A DNA stretch of 64,000 nucleotides. Origin: Chloroflexota bacterium (lineage in GTDB: Bacteria > Chloroflexota > Dehalococcoidia > Lucifugimonadales > UBA3495). The first letter of the stretch is position 1. The number at the start of each line of letters is the position of its first letter. Made by a program: the position numbers and the translations under genes. The notes under the pieces are model-generated. The model made no database searches and was not told the DNA's origin. It worked only from the letters and a program-made list of their open reading frames with translations. Shown here one piece after another: positions 27,092 to 36,186 of the stretch. The stretch is from NCBI GenBank assembly GCA_028875055.1, contig JAPPGG010000045.1:62001-126000 (forward strand), read 5' to 3'.

Positions 27092-27865
27092 TTGTATCCC
27101 ATAGACCTGAGCGGCAAGAAAGGCGTAGTTTTCGGCGTGGCCAACGACCGCAGCATTGCCTGGTCCATCGCCCAGATTCTGGGCGAGGCCGGGGCGCAAC
27201 TGGCCCTGACCTATCAGAATGACCGCCTCAAGGACCGGGTGGTCCGCCTGGCCGACACGCTGGAGGGTTCCATCGCCCTGCCGTGCGACGCTTCCGAGGA
27301 CAGTCAAATTGAGGAAGTATTCCAGCAGGCCGGGGAGGCTTTCGGGGACATTTCCTTCCTGGTCCACAGCATAGCCTTCGCCAACCGGGAGGATCTGGCA
27401 GGCCGCTTTGCCGACACCGGACGCGAGGGGTTTCGCGTGGCCCTGGATGTCAGCGCCTATACCCTGATTCCCCTGGTGAAGTACGCCGCTCCCCTGATGA
27501 CCGGCGGAGGCAGCGTCATTGCCATGACCTTCCAGGCGTCGCAAAAGGTCTATCCCGGCTACAACGTCATGGGCACCGCCAAAGCAGCCCTGGAACACAG
27601 CGTCAGGCAGCTGGCGTCGGAGTTCGGTGAGGAAAACATCAGGGTCAATGCCATTTCAGCCGGCCCCATCGACACCCTGGCGGCCAGGGGTATACACGGG
27701 TTCCTCGACATGAAGAAAATCCACGCGGAAAAAGCGCCGCTGAAGCGCAACATTGTTGCAGAAGAAGTGGCCAAGACCGCCCTGTTTCTGTGCAGCGACA
27801 TGGCCAGCGGTATCACCGGGTCGGTGATTCCAGTGGATGCCGGTTATCACATCATGGCGGTGTGA
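27092..27865 (+). CDS. fabI: Enoyl-[acyl-carrier-protein] reductase FabI
   Basis: Reduces the enoyl-ACP double bond in the last step of each fatty-acid elongation round. 257 aa, TTG start after GGAGGGG. The nucleotide site is GVANDRSIAWSIAQILGEAGA. The catalytic pattern around YNVMGTAKAALEHSVRQLA supplies Tyr and Lys, and NAISAGPIDTLAARGI and a DAGYHIM ending are as in FabI. It follows the LLM gene by 65 bases and may be read from the same transcript. With fakAB it indicates both de novo synthesis and salvage of fatty acids. Confidence 0.95.
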   Translation: MYPIDLSGKKGVVFGVANDRSIAWSIAQILGEAGAQLALTYQNDRLKDRVVRLADTLEGSIALPCDASEDSQIEEVFQQAGEAFGDISFLVHSIAFANREDLAGRFADTGREGFRVALDVSAYTLIPLVKYAAPLMTGGGSVIAMTFQASQKVYPGYNVMGTAKAALEHSVRQLASEFGEENIRVNAISAGPIDTLAARGIHGFLDMKKIHAEKAPLKRNIVAEEVAKTALFLCSDMASGITGSVIPVDAGYHIMAV

Positions 27866-27976
27866 CGGGTAAGCGAACCAGGTGTCGGGCAGGACATTGG
27901 CGCCAGCCCAGGTCGCCAGGAGCGTACCTGCATCAGGGCGGGCCAGTGGAAGAGCAATCGGAAGGGGCTTGGCCGA

Positions 27977-28765
27977 CTAGATGGCTTCCAGCCGACTCTG
28001 GTCGGCCTTTTGTCGCTCCGGACGTCCCACGCGGCCGTAGGCCTCCGCCCGCCGCGCCCACGCCTCCCGGTAGTTGGGGTCCAGCGCAATAGCCTTTGTA
28101 AACTGGTCTATTGCTTCCTGGAATCTGCCCTGATTGAAGAGTTCAATGCCTCTTTCCGTCAAGTTTGTGGGCGTAGGCAGGGGCCTGGCCGGCCTCGGTT
28201 CAGGCTGGGCAGGAACTTCAGGTTCCGGGGGAGTCTCCACGGCATCCTGGGCAAGGATGGGTTCAGCAGCCGGGGCAAACCGCGAAGCTTCATCCGTTTG
28301 AGCTGCGTCCTCTCCTGAAAAGGTTTCCGCCGGCACAGCTTCCTGTTCCCGGGAATCGACCTGATCTGCCACGGTTGCGGCAGACTGGGCCGTTGCCTCG
28401 TGTCTCTGCGGGGCCATCTCTTCCTGCGTTTCGCCGGCAGCCGAGTCGGCGCGAGACAGGTCCCAGCCGCACTGGACACAGAAGTTCATTCCCCCGGTGT
28501 CGGAAGCTCGGCAATTGGGGCAAGGGGCGGCGTCCGCCTGGCTGTTTCGGCGGAACAGGGGACTGCGGAACAGCAGCAGGAAAATCAAGGGGGCCATTGC
28601 CAGGGGGGCCAGGTACTGTCTTCCGAAAGTCCACCCCAGCACAATAATGGTCACTACCCCAACACCCCAAAGCCAGGGGTTCAGGCCCTTGGAGCGGGCT
28701 AATCGCGTTGTCCACAGCACGATTATCCCCAGTGATATGAGAAGCAATATGTCCTGAGCAGGCAT
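27977..28765 (-). CDS. Membrane protein with zinc ribbon and TPR repeat
   Basis: 262 aa. Two or three hydrophobic segments (residues 4-20, 30-46, 50-66) anchor it. A zinc-ribbon CPNC...CVQCGW follows near 82-102. A Pro/Glu/Ala-rich linker of about 90 residues leads to a C-terminal TPR-type repeat (LFNQGRFQEAIDQFTKAIALDPNYREAWARRAEAYGRVGR). Such proteins usually mediate protein contacts at the membrane; I cannot name a function. It converges with fabI. No strong ribosome site precedes the ATG. Confidence 0.75.
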   Translation of the reverse strand: MPAQDILLLISLGIIVLWTTRLARSKGLNPWLWGVGVVTIIVLGWTFGRQYLAPLAMAPLIFLLLFRSPLFRRNSQADAAPCPNCRASDTGGMNFCVQCGWDLSRADSAAGETQEEMAPQRHEATAQSAATVADQVDSREQEAVPAETFSGEDAAQTDEASRFAPAAEPILAQDAVETPPEPEVPAQPEPRPARPLPTPTNLTERGIELFNQGRFQEAIDQFTKAIALDPNYREAWARRAEAYGRVGRPERQKADQSRLEAI

Positions 28766-29480
28766 AATGGTAAGCTAGAGAGCGTTTTCCTCACTGAGTC
28801 AGGAACGACAGGGCAGGGCCCGTTATCTAGAATATACACTCTACCAAGGCACTTCACAATGGCTAACCTTCACAGGGCCTGGGAAATCGCACTTCAGCAA
28901 GGGTCACGCGGAGCAACGTCGAGACATCCAAGACCGTTCCTGACGACCAGGAGTTTAGACCCTTCGGCAAGTTCAGGGAGACGTGCTTCCTTGCTTCCAG
29001 CCACGCATAGTTTGAGCGGAAATTGTGCTGCCATTTCCACGTTCAGGACGCCCGCCACAGGCAAAGGGGGGATTGTCCCTCGCGCAGGTCTCCGCAAAAT
29101 GCTCTCCCTCATGGCGCCAGGGAAACCGAACCTACCTAAAGTTGCCCGCCCCGAGCCCCAAGGGGATCAGCGTTCCGCCGATGGGAACTCAGCTTAGCTC
29201 GGGGTTACAGCCCCGAGTTGATGAATCACAATGGCCTGGACAGCGTCATTCCGGCTTGTGCCGGAATCCGGCAAGGCTGACGGTGGGTACAAGTGAAACG
29301 CAGCAAGGATTCCTGGACACCGGCTTTTGCCGCTATGACGGGGCTGGCTGGCGCGGAAATCCCACCAATTCTGAAGTCTTGCCTCTCGGGCTACTTCGAC
29401 GGAGCGAGGCCGGCTGGAGGGAGGGCTGGCTGGAGGCGTTTGGGGGCGTTCCCGGCAAGGTACAGATAGTCATTTCCGGA
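28766..29480. other. Intergenic region with repeats
   Basis: No supported gene in about 700 bases. It contains a CCCTTCGGCAAGTTCAGGG-type motif near 28961-28979, a hairpin CTCGGGG / CCCCGAG at 29198-29217, and the repeat copy 29217-29383. Plus-strand frames of 112 and 192 codons crossing it lack ribosome sites and consist partly of repeat sequence. Confidence 0.6.
29217..29383. repeat. About 167-bp dispersed repeat, copy 2
   Basis: Homologous along its length to 13441-13606, with a more complete inner hairpin ATTCCGGC / GCCGGAAT near 29250-29273. The right end GCGGAAATCCCACCAA then TCTGAA also occurs alone at 4637-4659. Non-coding. Confidence 0.75.
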
Positions 29481-29509
29481 TTGACCCGTACGTACAATAT
29501 TGCTATAAT
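29481..29509 (+). promoter_or_regulatory. Promoter of the FBP aldolase/phosphatase gene
   Basis: TTGACC at 29481-29486, a 17-base spacer and a perfect TATAAT at 29504-29509. The start near 29516 gives a leader of about 110 bases. Confidence 0.7.
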
Positions 29510-29625
29510 CCCGCATTGCCAAACTCCCTGTTATTTCCAATCAGTAGCAGACTTTGGCCAGGCATTGCACCTCACGCCAACTCCAGAAACTTTCGATTGC
29601 TGAGAGGAATTAAGGAGAAAAGGGT

Positions 29626-30804
29626 ATGAAACTTACTATTTCCGTACTGAAAGCCGATGTGGGCTCCATAGGCGGTCACACCAAGCCTTCCCAGCGAATG
29701 ATGGATGCCGTTGAGCAGGCGTTGGCCGACGCCATCAGCAGCGGCTTGTTGATCGACGGCTACGTCGGCCACACGGGCGACGACATCTGCATGACCACCA
29801 CCCATACCCGGGGCGCCAACGACACAGACGTGCACCAGTTTGCGTGGACCACTTTCCTGAAAGCCACGGATATTGCCCGCCAATACGGCCTTTACGGCGC
29901 AGGCCAGGACCTTCTGGCCGACGCTCCATCCGGGAACATCCGCGGGGCAGGTCCGGCGGTGGCCGAGGTCGAGTTTAATCACGACCCGGTGAAGACCAAT
30001 CCCGTACGTCCGGCCGAGTCCTTCTTCGTCCTGGCCGCCGACAAGTGCGGCCCCGGCGCCTATAACCTCCCCATGTTCCTGGGCTTTGCCGACCCCATGT
30101 ATTGCGGCGGCCTCATGCTTCCCAGGCTCAGCGAAGGGTTCACCTTCAACGTCATCGACATGGACAACACCGAGGGCGACAGCCTGATTGCCCTGAACGC
30201 TCCCGAAGACTATTACAAGCTGGCGGTACTGCTGCGGGATAACGAGCGCTTCGGCATCGACTCGATTGTCTCCCGGTACTCGGGTGAGACGGCGGCAGCC
30301 ATTTCCGCCACCCGCCTGCACAACATTGCCGGCAGCTACACCGGCAAGGACGACCCGGTGGCGGTGGTCCGTAACCAGGGCATATTCCCGGCTCCTGAAG
30401 AACTGACCTCTCCCTACGCCAAGGCCCACTACATTGGCGGCGACGCCAGGGGGTCCCATGTGATGCCTTTGATGCCGGTGCCTATCAACACTCCGGTTAC
30501 CGGCATGTACTGTCTGCCGCTGGTCTCCTGCGTAGGATTCTCAATAGCTCCCGACGGCACCTTCTCCGATTCCAGCATCGACTTTTTCGACAACCAGTCC
30601 TGGGACCACGTGCGGATGCTGGCCCAGCAGAAGGGCATCGAAATGCGGTCGCAGGGCTGGTCCGGCGCGGCCATGCTGCCCTACGGCGAGCTGGAATACT
30701 CCGGGTTCCGCCAGAGCATTGGCGACCTGGTGGACCGCTTCGCCTTCCGCAACGGCCACGGAGCCGAGATTCCCGAGAAGGCGGGCACTGCCGACAACGA
30801 CTAA
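29626..30804 (+). CDS. Bifunctional fructose-1,6-bisphosphate aldolase/phosphatase (archaeal type)
   Basis: One enzyme that both condenses triose phosphates and dephosphorylates the product, driving gluconeogenesis. 392 aa. KADVGSIGGH, HTGDDI, THTRGANDTDVH, GLYGAGQDLL and GNIRGAGPAVAEVE match the family's metal- and phosphate-binding blocks. The residues that switch between activities in the Sulfolobus enzyme appear conserved: Tyr and the Schiff-base Lys in AGSYTGKDDPV (Y238, K241) and the later Tyr in GELEYSGF (Y358). AAGGAG precedes the ATG. Transcribed alone. Common in archaea and in a few deep bacterial groups including Chloroflexota. Confidence 0.93.
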   Translation: MKLTISVLKADVGSIGGHTKPSQRMMDAVEQALADAISSGLLIDGYVGHTGDDICMTTTHTRGANDTDVHQFAWTTFLKATDIARQYGLYGAGQDLLADAPSGNIRGAGPAVAEVEFNHDPVKTNPVRPAESFFVLAADKCGPGAYNLPMFLGFADPMYCGGLMLPRLSEGFTFNVIDMDNTEGDSLIALNAPEDYYKLAVLLRDNERFGIDSIVSRYSGETAAAISATRLHNIAGSYTGKDDPVAVVRNQGIFPAPEELTSPYAKAHYIGGDARGSHVMPLMPVPINTPVTGMYCLPLVSCVGFSIAPDGTFSDSSIDFFDNQSWDHVRMLAQQKGIEMRSQGWSGAAMLPYGELEYSGFRQSIGDLVDRFAFRNGHGAEIPEKAGTADND

Positions 30805-30839
30805 TCCCAATTTCAGCGGCGCTCCAAAGAGCAGAAAAT

Positions 30840-30864
30840 GGCCCGGGCTGCGTAAGCCCGGGCC
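30840..30864 (+). terminator. Hairpin terminator after the FBP aldolase/phosphatase gene
   Basis: GGCCCGGGCT and AGCCCGGGCC form a perfect 10-bp stem with a GCGTA loop, 36 bases after the stop. No strict T-run follows, but TTCCGGTTGACTGG is then repeated about 2.4 times (30865-30898). Confidence 0.55.
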
Positions 30865-30898
30865 TTCCGGTTGACTGGTTCCGGTTGACTGGTTCCGG
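30865..30898. repeat. Short tandem repeat, 14-bp unit
   Basis: TTCCGGTTGACTGG occurs twice in tandem followed by TTCCGG. It lies between the converging FBP aldolase/phosphatase and aminotransferase genes and is not coding. Confidence 0.7.
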
Positions 30899-30940
30899 CG
30901 GAAGAGATTGAATCTCCCGCTATTGCGATGGCGTCCGGCT

Positions 30941-32140
30941 TCAGCCCTTCAGCGCTCCGTGCCGCTCGAAGATGCGGGCTAGTTCCGCCACACCCTCGGC
31001 CACCGTGTCGGCAGTCGGGTGTCCAAAGCAAAGGCGGGCACAGTTGGCCCCGCGCCCTTCGGGAGAGAACATGGTGCCGTTATAGTAACCGACTCCTTCG
31101 TTGAACGACGTTTCCTGCAGCCCGGCCAGGTCCACATCCTCGGGTAATTCCAGCCAGACGTACAGTCCTCCCTGGGGCTTGCTCCACTGGGCGGCGTCGC
31201 CGAAGTTCTCGCCCAGGGACGCCAGCATGGCATCCCGCTTCACCCGCAGGGACTGGTTCTGGTCGTCGATGTGGGCGTCCATATTGCCCTTGGCGTATTC
31301 CTGCACGGCCAGGGCAGCGAACTGGTTTACGCCGCCGCCGCCCTTGAAGCTCATAGCCCGCTGGATCACTTCCTGGGGAGCAACCATGTAGCCCAGGCGC
31401 ACGCCGGGGGCCACAATCTTTGAGAAGGAACCCACGTACAGCACCCGGCCGCTGTCGTCCAGGGAGTGCATGGAGGTTACCTCTTCTCCCTCGAACCGCA
31501 GGTCCACATAGCAGTCATCTTCCAGCACCGGAACCCCGTATTTCTGGGTAATTTCCAGGGTCTTCACCCGGCGGTCCAGGCTCATGGTCCAGCCCAGGGG
31601 ATTCTGGAAGGAAGGAATTGTGTACAGGAACTTGACCTTCTTGCCCTCGGCGGCAACCGCGGCAAGGATGCTCTCCAGCTCTTCCGGGATAATGCCCTCG
31701 TCATCGCACTTTACGCTGCGAACATCGGCGCCGAAGCGGCGCATGGTGCGCAAGGTCCCCAGGTAAACGTACTCCTCGGTCAGCAGCACATCGCCGGGGT
31801 CGGTCAGGGCCGCGATGAGCATAGATATGGCCTCGCCGGAGCCGGAGGTGAGGACTACGTCGTCCACCGTGACGCTCATATTCCGGTCTCGGGCCAGTTT
31901 CTCCACGACCCACTCCCGCAGGGAGGGAAGACCGGCGGGGACGGGGTAAATGGCCAGATCCCTGCCCTCCCGTTCCAGGGCGACCCGGAGCGAGTCGGCC
32001 AGTCCTTCCAGGGGGAGGGTATCCGGGTCGGGATAGGCCACCGCGAAATCATACCTGGCGTGGCGGCTTTCGCCCCGCACAACGGGTACCGACTGCTGGG
32101 AATAGAGGCCATCGTAGCTGAATGGACTAGAGGTAGTCAC
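30941..32140 (-). CDS. PLP-dependent aminotransferase, class I/II fold (2-aminoadipate/LysN-like)
   Basis: 399 aa. Fold-type I aminotransferase. Blocks are GLPSLREWVVEKLARD, LTSGSGEAISMLIAALTDPGD, VLEDDCYVDLRFEGE and SFSKIVAPGVRLGYMVAP, which supplies the PLP lysine. It resembles the stand-alone aminotransferases related to MocR regulators, often called 2-aminoadipate or valine-pyruvate aminotransferase. No winged-helix domain is present. GTG start after AAAGGAGG. It is the last gene of a minus-strand run after aspS. Substrate unknown. Confidence 0.88.
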   Translation of the reverse strand: MTTSSPFSYDGLYSQQSVPVVRGESRHARYDFAVAYPDPDTLPLEGLADSLRVALEREGRDLAIYPVPAGLPSLREWVVEKLARDRNMSVTVDDVVLTSGSGEAISMLIAALTDPGDVLLTEEYVYLGTLRTMRRFGADVRSVKCDDEGIIPEELESILAAVAAEGKKVKFLYTIPSFQNPLGWTMSLDRRVKTLEITQKYGVPVLEDDCYVDLRFEGEEVTSMHSLDDSGRVLYVGSFSKIVAPGVRLGYMVAPQEVIQRAMSFKGGGGVNQFAALAVQEYAKGNMDAHIDDQNQSLRVKRDAMLASLGENFGDAAQWSKPQGGLYVWLELPEDVDLAGLQETSFNEGVGYYNGTMFSPEGRGANCARLCFGHPTADTVAEGVAELARIFERHGALKG

Positions 32141-32203
32141 TTCAGGTTCCTCCTTTGTTTTGGGTCTGGCCTGGACAAGAGCCCGGGCGCCACCTGGCAG
32201 ATA

Positions 32204-33991
32204 TTATTCCGTTACTCGGAGTGAAAGATCGCGCAATTGGCTTGCATCAACCGGGGACGGCGAGCCGAAGAGCAGGTCTGTGCCGCTCTGGGTCTTGGGA
32301 AAGGCGATGACGTCACGTATGGAGTCGGCCCCGGCCATGATGGTTACCAGGCGGTCAATGCCGGGAGCTATGCCGCCGTGGGGGGGCGCACCATACTCGA
32401 AGGCTTCCAGAATGTGCCCGAAGCGATCCTCCACCTGTTCCATGCTGTAGCCGAGAATTCCAAAAATCTTTTCCTGAAGTTCCCTTCGGTGGATTCGAAT
32501 GCTCCCACTGGCCAACTCGGAGCCGTTGCAGACCAGGTCGTAGGCCTTGGACTCAATGCCCCCCAGGTCTTCCCCGTCAAGGAGCGCTTCCTTCCCGTCG
32601 GCCGGCGCGGTAAAGGGGTGATGGGAAGAGTCCCACCTGTTGTGGGTCTCGTCCCACTCAAAAAGTGGGAAGCCGGTGACAAAGGCGAAGGAGAGAGTAT
32701 TCTCGTCGGCCAGGCCCAGCCGGTCTCCGAAATATTCACGCATGGAACTGAGCCACAGGTTAACCCGGTTGGCCGGACCGGCCATCAGGACTATCAGGTC
32801 TCCGCCCGTTGCTCCCATTTTCTCCGCCAGGCGCCGCGACCATTCGACGGGCATTCTAAGGCCAGGGGAGAGGAGGAAAACGTCCTCTTCCAGGGCCTGT
32901 GGCTGCCCCTCTCCCTGGAGGCGGACGTGACTCATGCCTGCGGCTCCGAACTCCCTTGCTGTTTCTTCCAACCTGCGCATATCGGAACCGGTGTAGTGGC
33001 CCTGCCCCGGGGCCACAAAACCCTTGACGATGCCACCGCTCTCGATGGTGGACAGGAACACGCGGAACTCGGTCTCGCCCGCCAGGTCCGTGACATCGGT
33101 CATTTCCAGGCCAAACCTCAGGTCCGGCTTGTCACTGCCGTATCTCGCCATTGCTTCATCGTACGGCAAGCGGGGGAAGGGCTTGATAAGTTTCTTTTCG
33201 GGGGTCAATTTCTCCACCATGCCGGTGTAGAGTTCTTCAGTCAGGCGGAGCACGTCTTCCTGATCAACGAAGCTCATCTCCAGGTCAAGCTGGGTAAATT
33301 CGGGCTGGCGGTCGGCACGCAGGTCTTCATCCCGGAAACAGCGGGCGATCTGGAAGTACCGCTCAACTCCGGAAACCATCAGCAGCTGCTTCAGCTGCTG
33401 GGGCGACTGGGGAAGGGCGTAGAAGCTACCCTTTTGCAGCCGGCTTGGCACCAGGTAGTCCCTGGCGCCTTCGGGAGTGCTCTTGATCAGAATGGGGGTC
33501 TCCACTTCCAGGAAACCCCTGGCGTCCAGGAAGTCGCGGATGTACTTCACCACCTGGTGTCGCAGGATAAGATTCCGTTGCATCTGGGGGCGACGCAAAT
33601 CCAGGTAGCGGTACCTGAGTCGCAGCGCCTCGTCCGCCCGCACGTCATCCTCGATGTAGAAAGGGGGAGTCAGGGAGGAATTCAGCACCTTGACTTCGTC
33701 GGCATACACCTCCACATAGCCCGTGGGCAGGGAGGGGTTTTCTGATTCGGGCGGGCGCCGGCGGACCTGGCCCTTGACCTCAATCACCCACTCGGAGCGC
33801 AGTTGCTCCGCGGTGCCGTAGGCCTCGGGAGAGAGTTCAGGGCTGAATACTACCTGTATGATTCCGGACCGGTCTCTGAGGTCAACGAAAATCACCCCGC
33901 CGTGGTCCCGCCGGCTGTCAACCCAACCGGCAAGGGTTTGCCGACTGTCTATATCGGACAGAGTCAAATCGCTGCAGTTTACGCTCTTCAG
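32204..33991 (-). CDS. aspS: Aspartyl-tRNA synthetase, probably starting at CTG
   Basis: Class II synthetase charging tRNA-Asp (or Asp/Asn). From 33991 it has 595 aa. LAGWVDSRRDHGGVIFVDLRDR is the anticodon-binding OB domain; RYFQIARCFRDEDLRADRQPEFTQ is motif 2, GGIAPGIDRLVT motif 3, and a bacterial insertion domain lies between. The first ATG/GTG/TTG in frame is TTG at 33967, with no ribosome site. It would cut off LKSVNCSD, which corresponds to the conserved RTHxCGEL opening. A CTG at 33991 begins exactly there, with GGAGG at 34003-33999, seven bases upstream. An in-frame TGA 18 bases further up excludes other starts. Confidence 0.93.
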   Translation of the reverse strand: MKSVNCSDLTLSDIDSRQTLAGWVDSRRDHGGVIFVDLRDRSGIIQVVFSPELSPEAYGTAEQLRSEWVIEVKGQVRRRPPESENPSLPTGYVEVYADEVKVLNSSLTPPFYIEDDVRADEALRLRYRYLDLRRPQMQRNLILRHQVVKYIRDFLDARGFLEVETPILIKSTPEGARDYLVPSRLQKGSFYALPQSPQQLKQLLMVSGVERYFQIARCFRDEDLRADRQPEFTQLDLEMSFVDQEDVLRLTEELYTGMVEKLTPEKKLIKPFPRLPYDEAMARYGSDKPDLRFGLEMTDVTDLAGETEFRVFLSTIESGGIVKGFVAPGQGHYTGSDMRRLEETAREFGAAGMSHVRLQGEGQPQALEEDVFLLSPGLRMPVEWSRRLAEKMGATGGDLIVLMAGPANRVNLWLSSMREYFGDRLGLADENTLSFAFVTGFPLFEWDETHNRWDSSHHPFTAPADGKEALLDGEDLGGIESKAYDLVCNGSELASGSIRIHRRELQEKIFGILGYSMEQVEDRFGHILEAFEYGAPPHGGIAPGIDRLVTIMAGADSIRDVIAFPKTQSGTDLLFGSPSPVDASQLRDLSLRVTE

Positions 33992-34033
33992 GGGGTCGCC
34001 TCCACATCAGGTATAGTCCTGGACAGGTCAGGA

Positions 34034-35827
34034 CTAAAAGCTAACAAAGTTCTGAAATATGCTGGCGGCAGTGGGCTGGGGGCCATTCAATGCCTCTTCC
34101 ACCGACTCCGCGATTTCTTCCGGTTTGCTCACGGGCGGAAAACAAAGGGTCTCAACGCATACGTGGGCTACCGCTTCGTCTCCGTCCGTCCCGACGGGCT
34201 TTACTATCACGTGGGGATGGCTTACCTTGCTGGCCGCCAGCGCCAGGGAATGGGAATGGGGATGGCCGGTGGGCCCTTCAACAGTAATTTCAACCGGTGT
34301 ATGCAGGAAATGGTCCACGGCCACGGCGTAGGCGGCGGCATGCTCTCCAAAGTCCCGATTGGCTTCGGCATAGGCGCTCAGCGTGTTGTCCGCCCGCAAC
34401 CGGTAACTGTCCTCGCCGGTGGCGTGGTGCAACTTCAGCAAGGCCTCGGCCACCTGCACATTTTCCGGCAGCGGCTTTTCCCTCAGGCGCAGGTAGCCCA
34501 CCGCATTGGGGTCGGCCTGGGTATCGAAATAGGCCCCCATGGCGCGATCGTAGAAACGCTCATCCAGGAGCCGGGCAGCTTCTATTGCCGACGCCAGGTA
34601 TTGAGGAGCTTCCGGAGCACAATTGTGGGCATCCATCAGGGCATTGAACCAGGTCGCCCAGTCACAGAGCAGGTCCTTTTCTGGCTGAAGCTGCGACGAG
34701 GGATTGCCCTCGCCATCAAGGGCGTGGGCAAGGCGCTGGGCCTCAGCTCGGGGCATTGTACGGTCGAGGAGTTCGAGGGCAACTGATGAGAGTTCCGGAC
34801 GGGGCAGTTTCCACGAGGCTTCCAGCATCAACGATGCTGCCTGGCAAGTCCAACTGGTGTAAACGAACCGGTCGGGGTCTGGCGCGAGGCTGATCTTCCT
34901 GGCCTCTTCGGGCATGCCAAAATAGTCGGAGTGAGCGCCCTGGCTGCCCCGAAAGCCGCCTGCCTCTCGGTCCAGCAAGGTGTCCAGGAGGAAGTCCAGG
35001 GTTGACGCCGCGACTCGAATGTAACGGCGGTCATCCAGCAATACACCGGCATCGAGGAACACCCCGGCCAGCTGGATATTGTCCTCCAGCATCTTTTCGT
35101 GCTGCGCTTCCGTCCAGTCTCCCTGGACACAAAAGCGGAAGAAGCCGCCATCCACCTGGTCGTATAACTCCCCGTCCACCATGCTGTCCAGAGACTTCTT
35201 CAGTATTGCCCCATAGAATTCCTCGCCCGTGGTACGAAACAGGTGAAGGAAGAGGCGCAGGATGGGCGCCGAGGGGAACTTTGGCTCCTCGCCGAAGCCC
35301 CCGTGGCGAGGGTCATAGGCGCCGGCCATGCGGCGGGCGATAATGTCAACCAGGCGATGCCCTACCTCGCCCCCGGCCGCCACCTGCCCCACATAGTCCT
35401 GCCGCTGCCGATGCAGCTGGGCCGACTGGTCATAGATACCGGCCTTGTCCTCTTCATAGGCCCGACGGACTTCCATGAGCATGGCCAGCATCTGGTCGGG
35501 AGGAAGGTAAGTAGCGCCCGCGATGTATCCGCCGTGGGGAGTCAGGAAGGCAGTGGTAGGCCAACCTCCCACGTTGTAACGGGCATTTACTTCGGGGCGG
35601 TGGTCGTTGTCAATCAGCACCGGCACGAAATGCTCGTTTACGAAATCGGCTACTTCAGCATCGTCAAAGGTAGTCTCCTCCATTACGTGGCACCAGTAGC
35701 ACCAGACGGCCGTGATGGACAGCAGGACGGGCTTGTCCTGCTGCTGGGCCCGATTAAAGGCTTCAGCGTTCCAGTGCGACCACCGGATGCCTTTGCCCTG
35801 TTCGTTTGTACCGGAAGCGCCAGCCAT
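34034..35827 (-). CDS. Thioredoxin-domain protein of the DUF255/SPATA20 (YyaL) family
   Basis: 597 aa. N-terminal thioredoxin-like domain with WSHWNAEAFNRAQQQDKPVLLSI and CYWCHVMEETTF (C43-x-x-C46-His), then NVGGWPTTAFLTPHG. The remainder is an (alpha/alpha)6-toroid-like domain as in N-acyl-glucosamine epimerases, with RMAGAYDPRHGGFGEEPKFP. These are widespread, but their biochemical role is not established. It lies 42 bases upstream of aspS on the same strand and probably shares its transcript. Confidence 0.92.
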   Translation of the reverse strand: MAGASGTNEQGKGIRWSHWNAEAFNRAQQQDKPVLLSITAVWCYWCHVMEETTFDDAEVADFVNEHFVPVLIDNDHRPEVNARYNVGGWPTTAFLTPHGGYIAGATYLPPDQMLAMLMEVRRAYEEDKAGIYDQSAQLHRQRQDYVGQVAAGGEVGHRLVDIIARRMAGAYDPRHGGFGEEPKFPSAPILRLFLHLFRTTGEEFYGAILKKSLDSMVDGELYDQVDGGFFRFCVQGDWTEAQHEKMLEDNIQLAGVFLDAGVLLDDRRYIRVAASTLDFLLDTLLDREAGGFRGSQGAHSDYFGMPEEARKISLAPDPDRFVYTSWTCQAASLMLEASWKLPRPELSSVALELLDRTMPRAEAQRLAHALDGEGNPSSQLQPEKDLLCDWATWFNALMDAHNCAPEAPQYLASAIEAARLLDERFYDRAMGAYFDTQADPNAVGYLRLREKPLPENVQVAEALLKLHHATGEDSYRLRADNTLSAYAEANRDFGEHAAAYAVAVDHFLHTPVEITVEGPTGHPHSHSLALAASKVSHPHVIVKPVGTDGDEAVAHVCVETLCFPPVSKPEEIAESVEEALNGPQPTAASIFQNFVSF

Positions 35828-36186
35828 TTGGAGGGTCCCTAAAGGTGTTTCAAATGAGGATAGAAGCCGGGGAAATCCCGCATTACGTTAGCATAGCGGT
35901 ATCGGATTTTCAATGTCGGCACACCATATTTCATACCTGATTGCCCTGGTTCGCTTCGAATTTAGCAACCGGGCTTCGTGAGCTTGGCTGGGCCCGATAT
36001 TATGGCAAGATCGGCGAGCTGCGCCTTGAGGTTCTCCACCATAGCGAAGAGCCGGCAAATCCGCCGCCGGAGGGCGTTCGTATCACCTGTTGGCAAGCCC
36101 CTGACAATTCCCGCACATTCGTGCGCTATACTGAAATCAGCTTACAGTCCACAGGGCGTGCCTGCCAGCATTGATGGAGGCTGACC
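35828..36186. other. Divergent intergenic region upstream of htrA
   Basis: No gene is supported. A good -10 (TATACT, 36127-36132) lies about 55 bases before htrA, but the best -35 (CTGACA, 36101-36106) is 20 bases away, so the promoter is tentative. A plus-strand frame of 77 codons (35941-36174) has no ribosome site or family. Confidence 0.45.

Noticed and set aside
28859-29603. Plus-strand frames of 112 and 192 codons before the FBP aldolase/phosphatase gene
   Set aside because: They lack ribosome sites, cross repeat sequence and the promoter, and show no domain.
32237-33745. 502-codon plus-strand frame
   Set aside because: It is antisense to aspS and lacks any recognisable domain.
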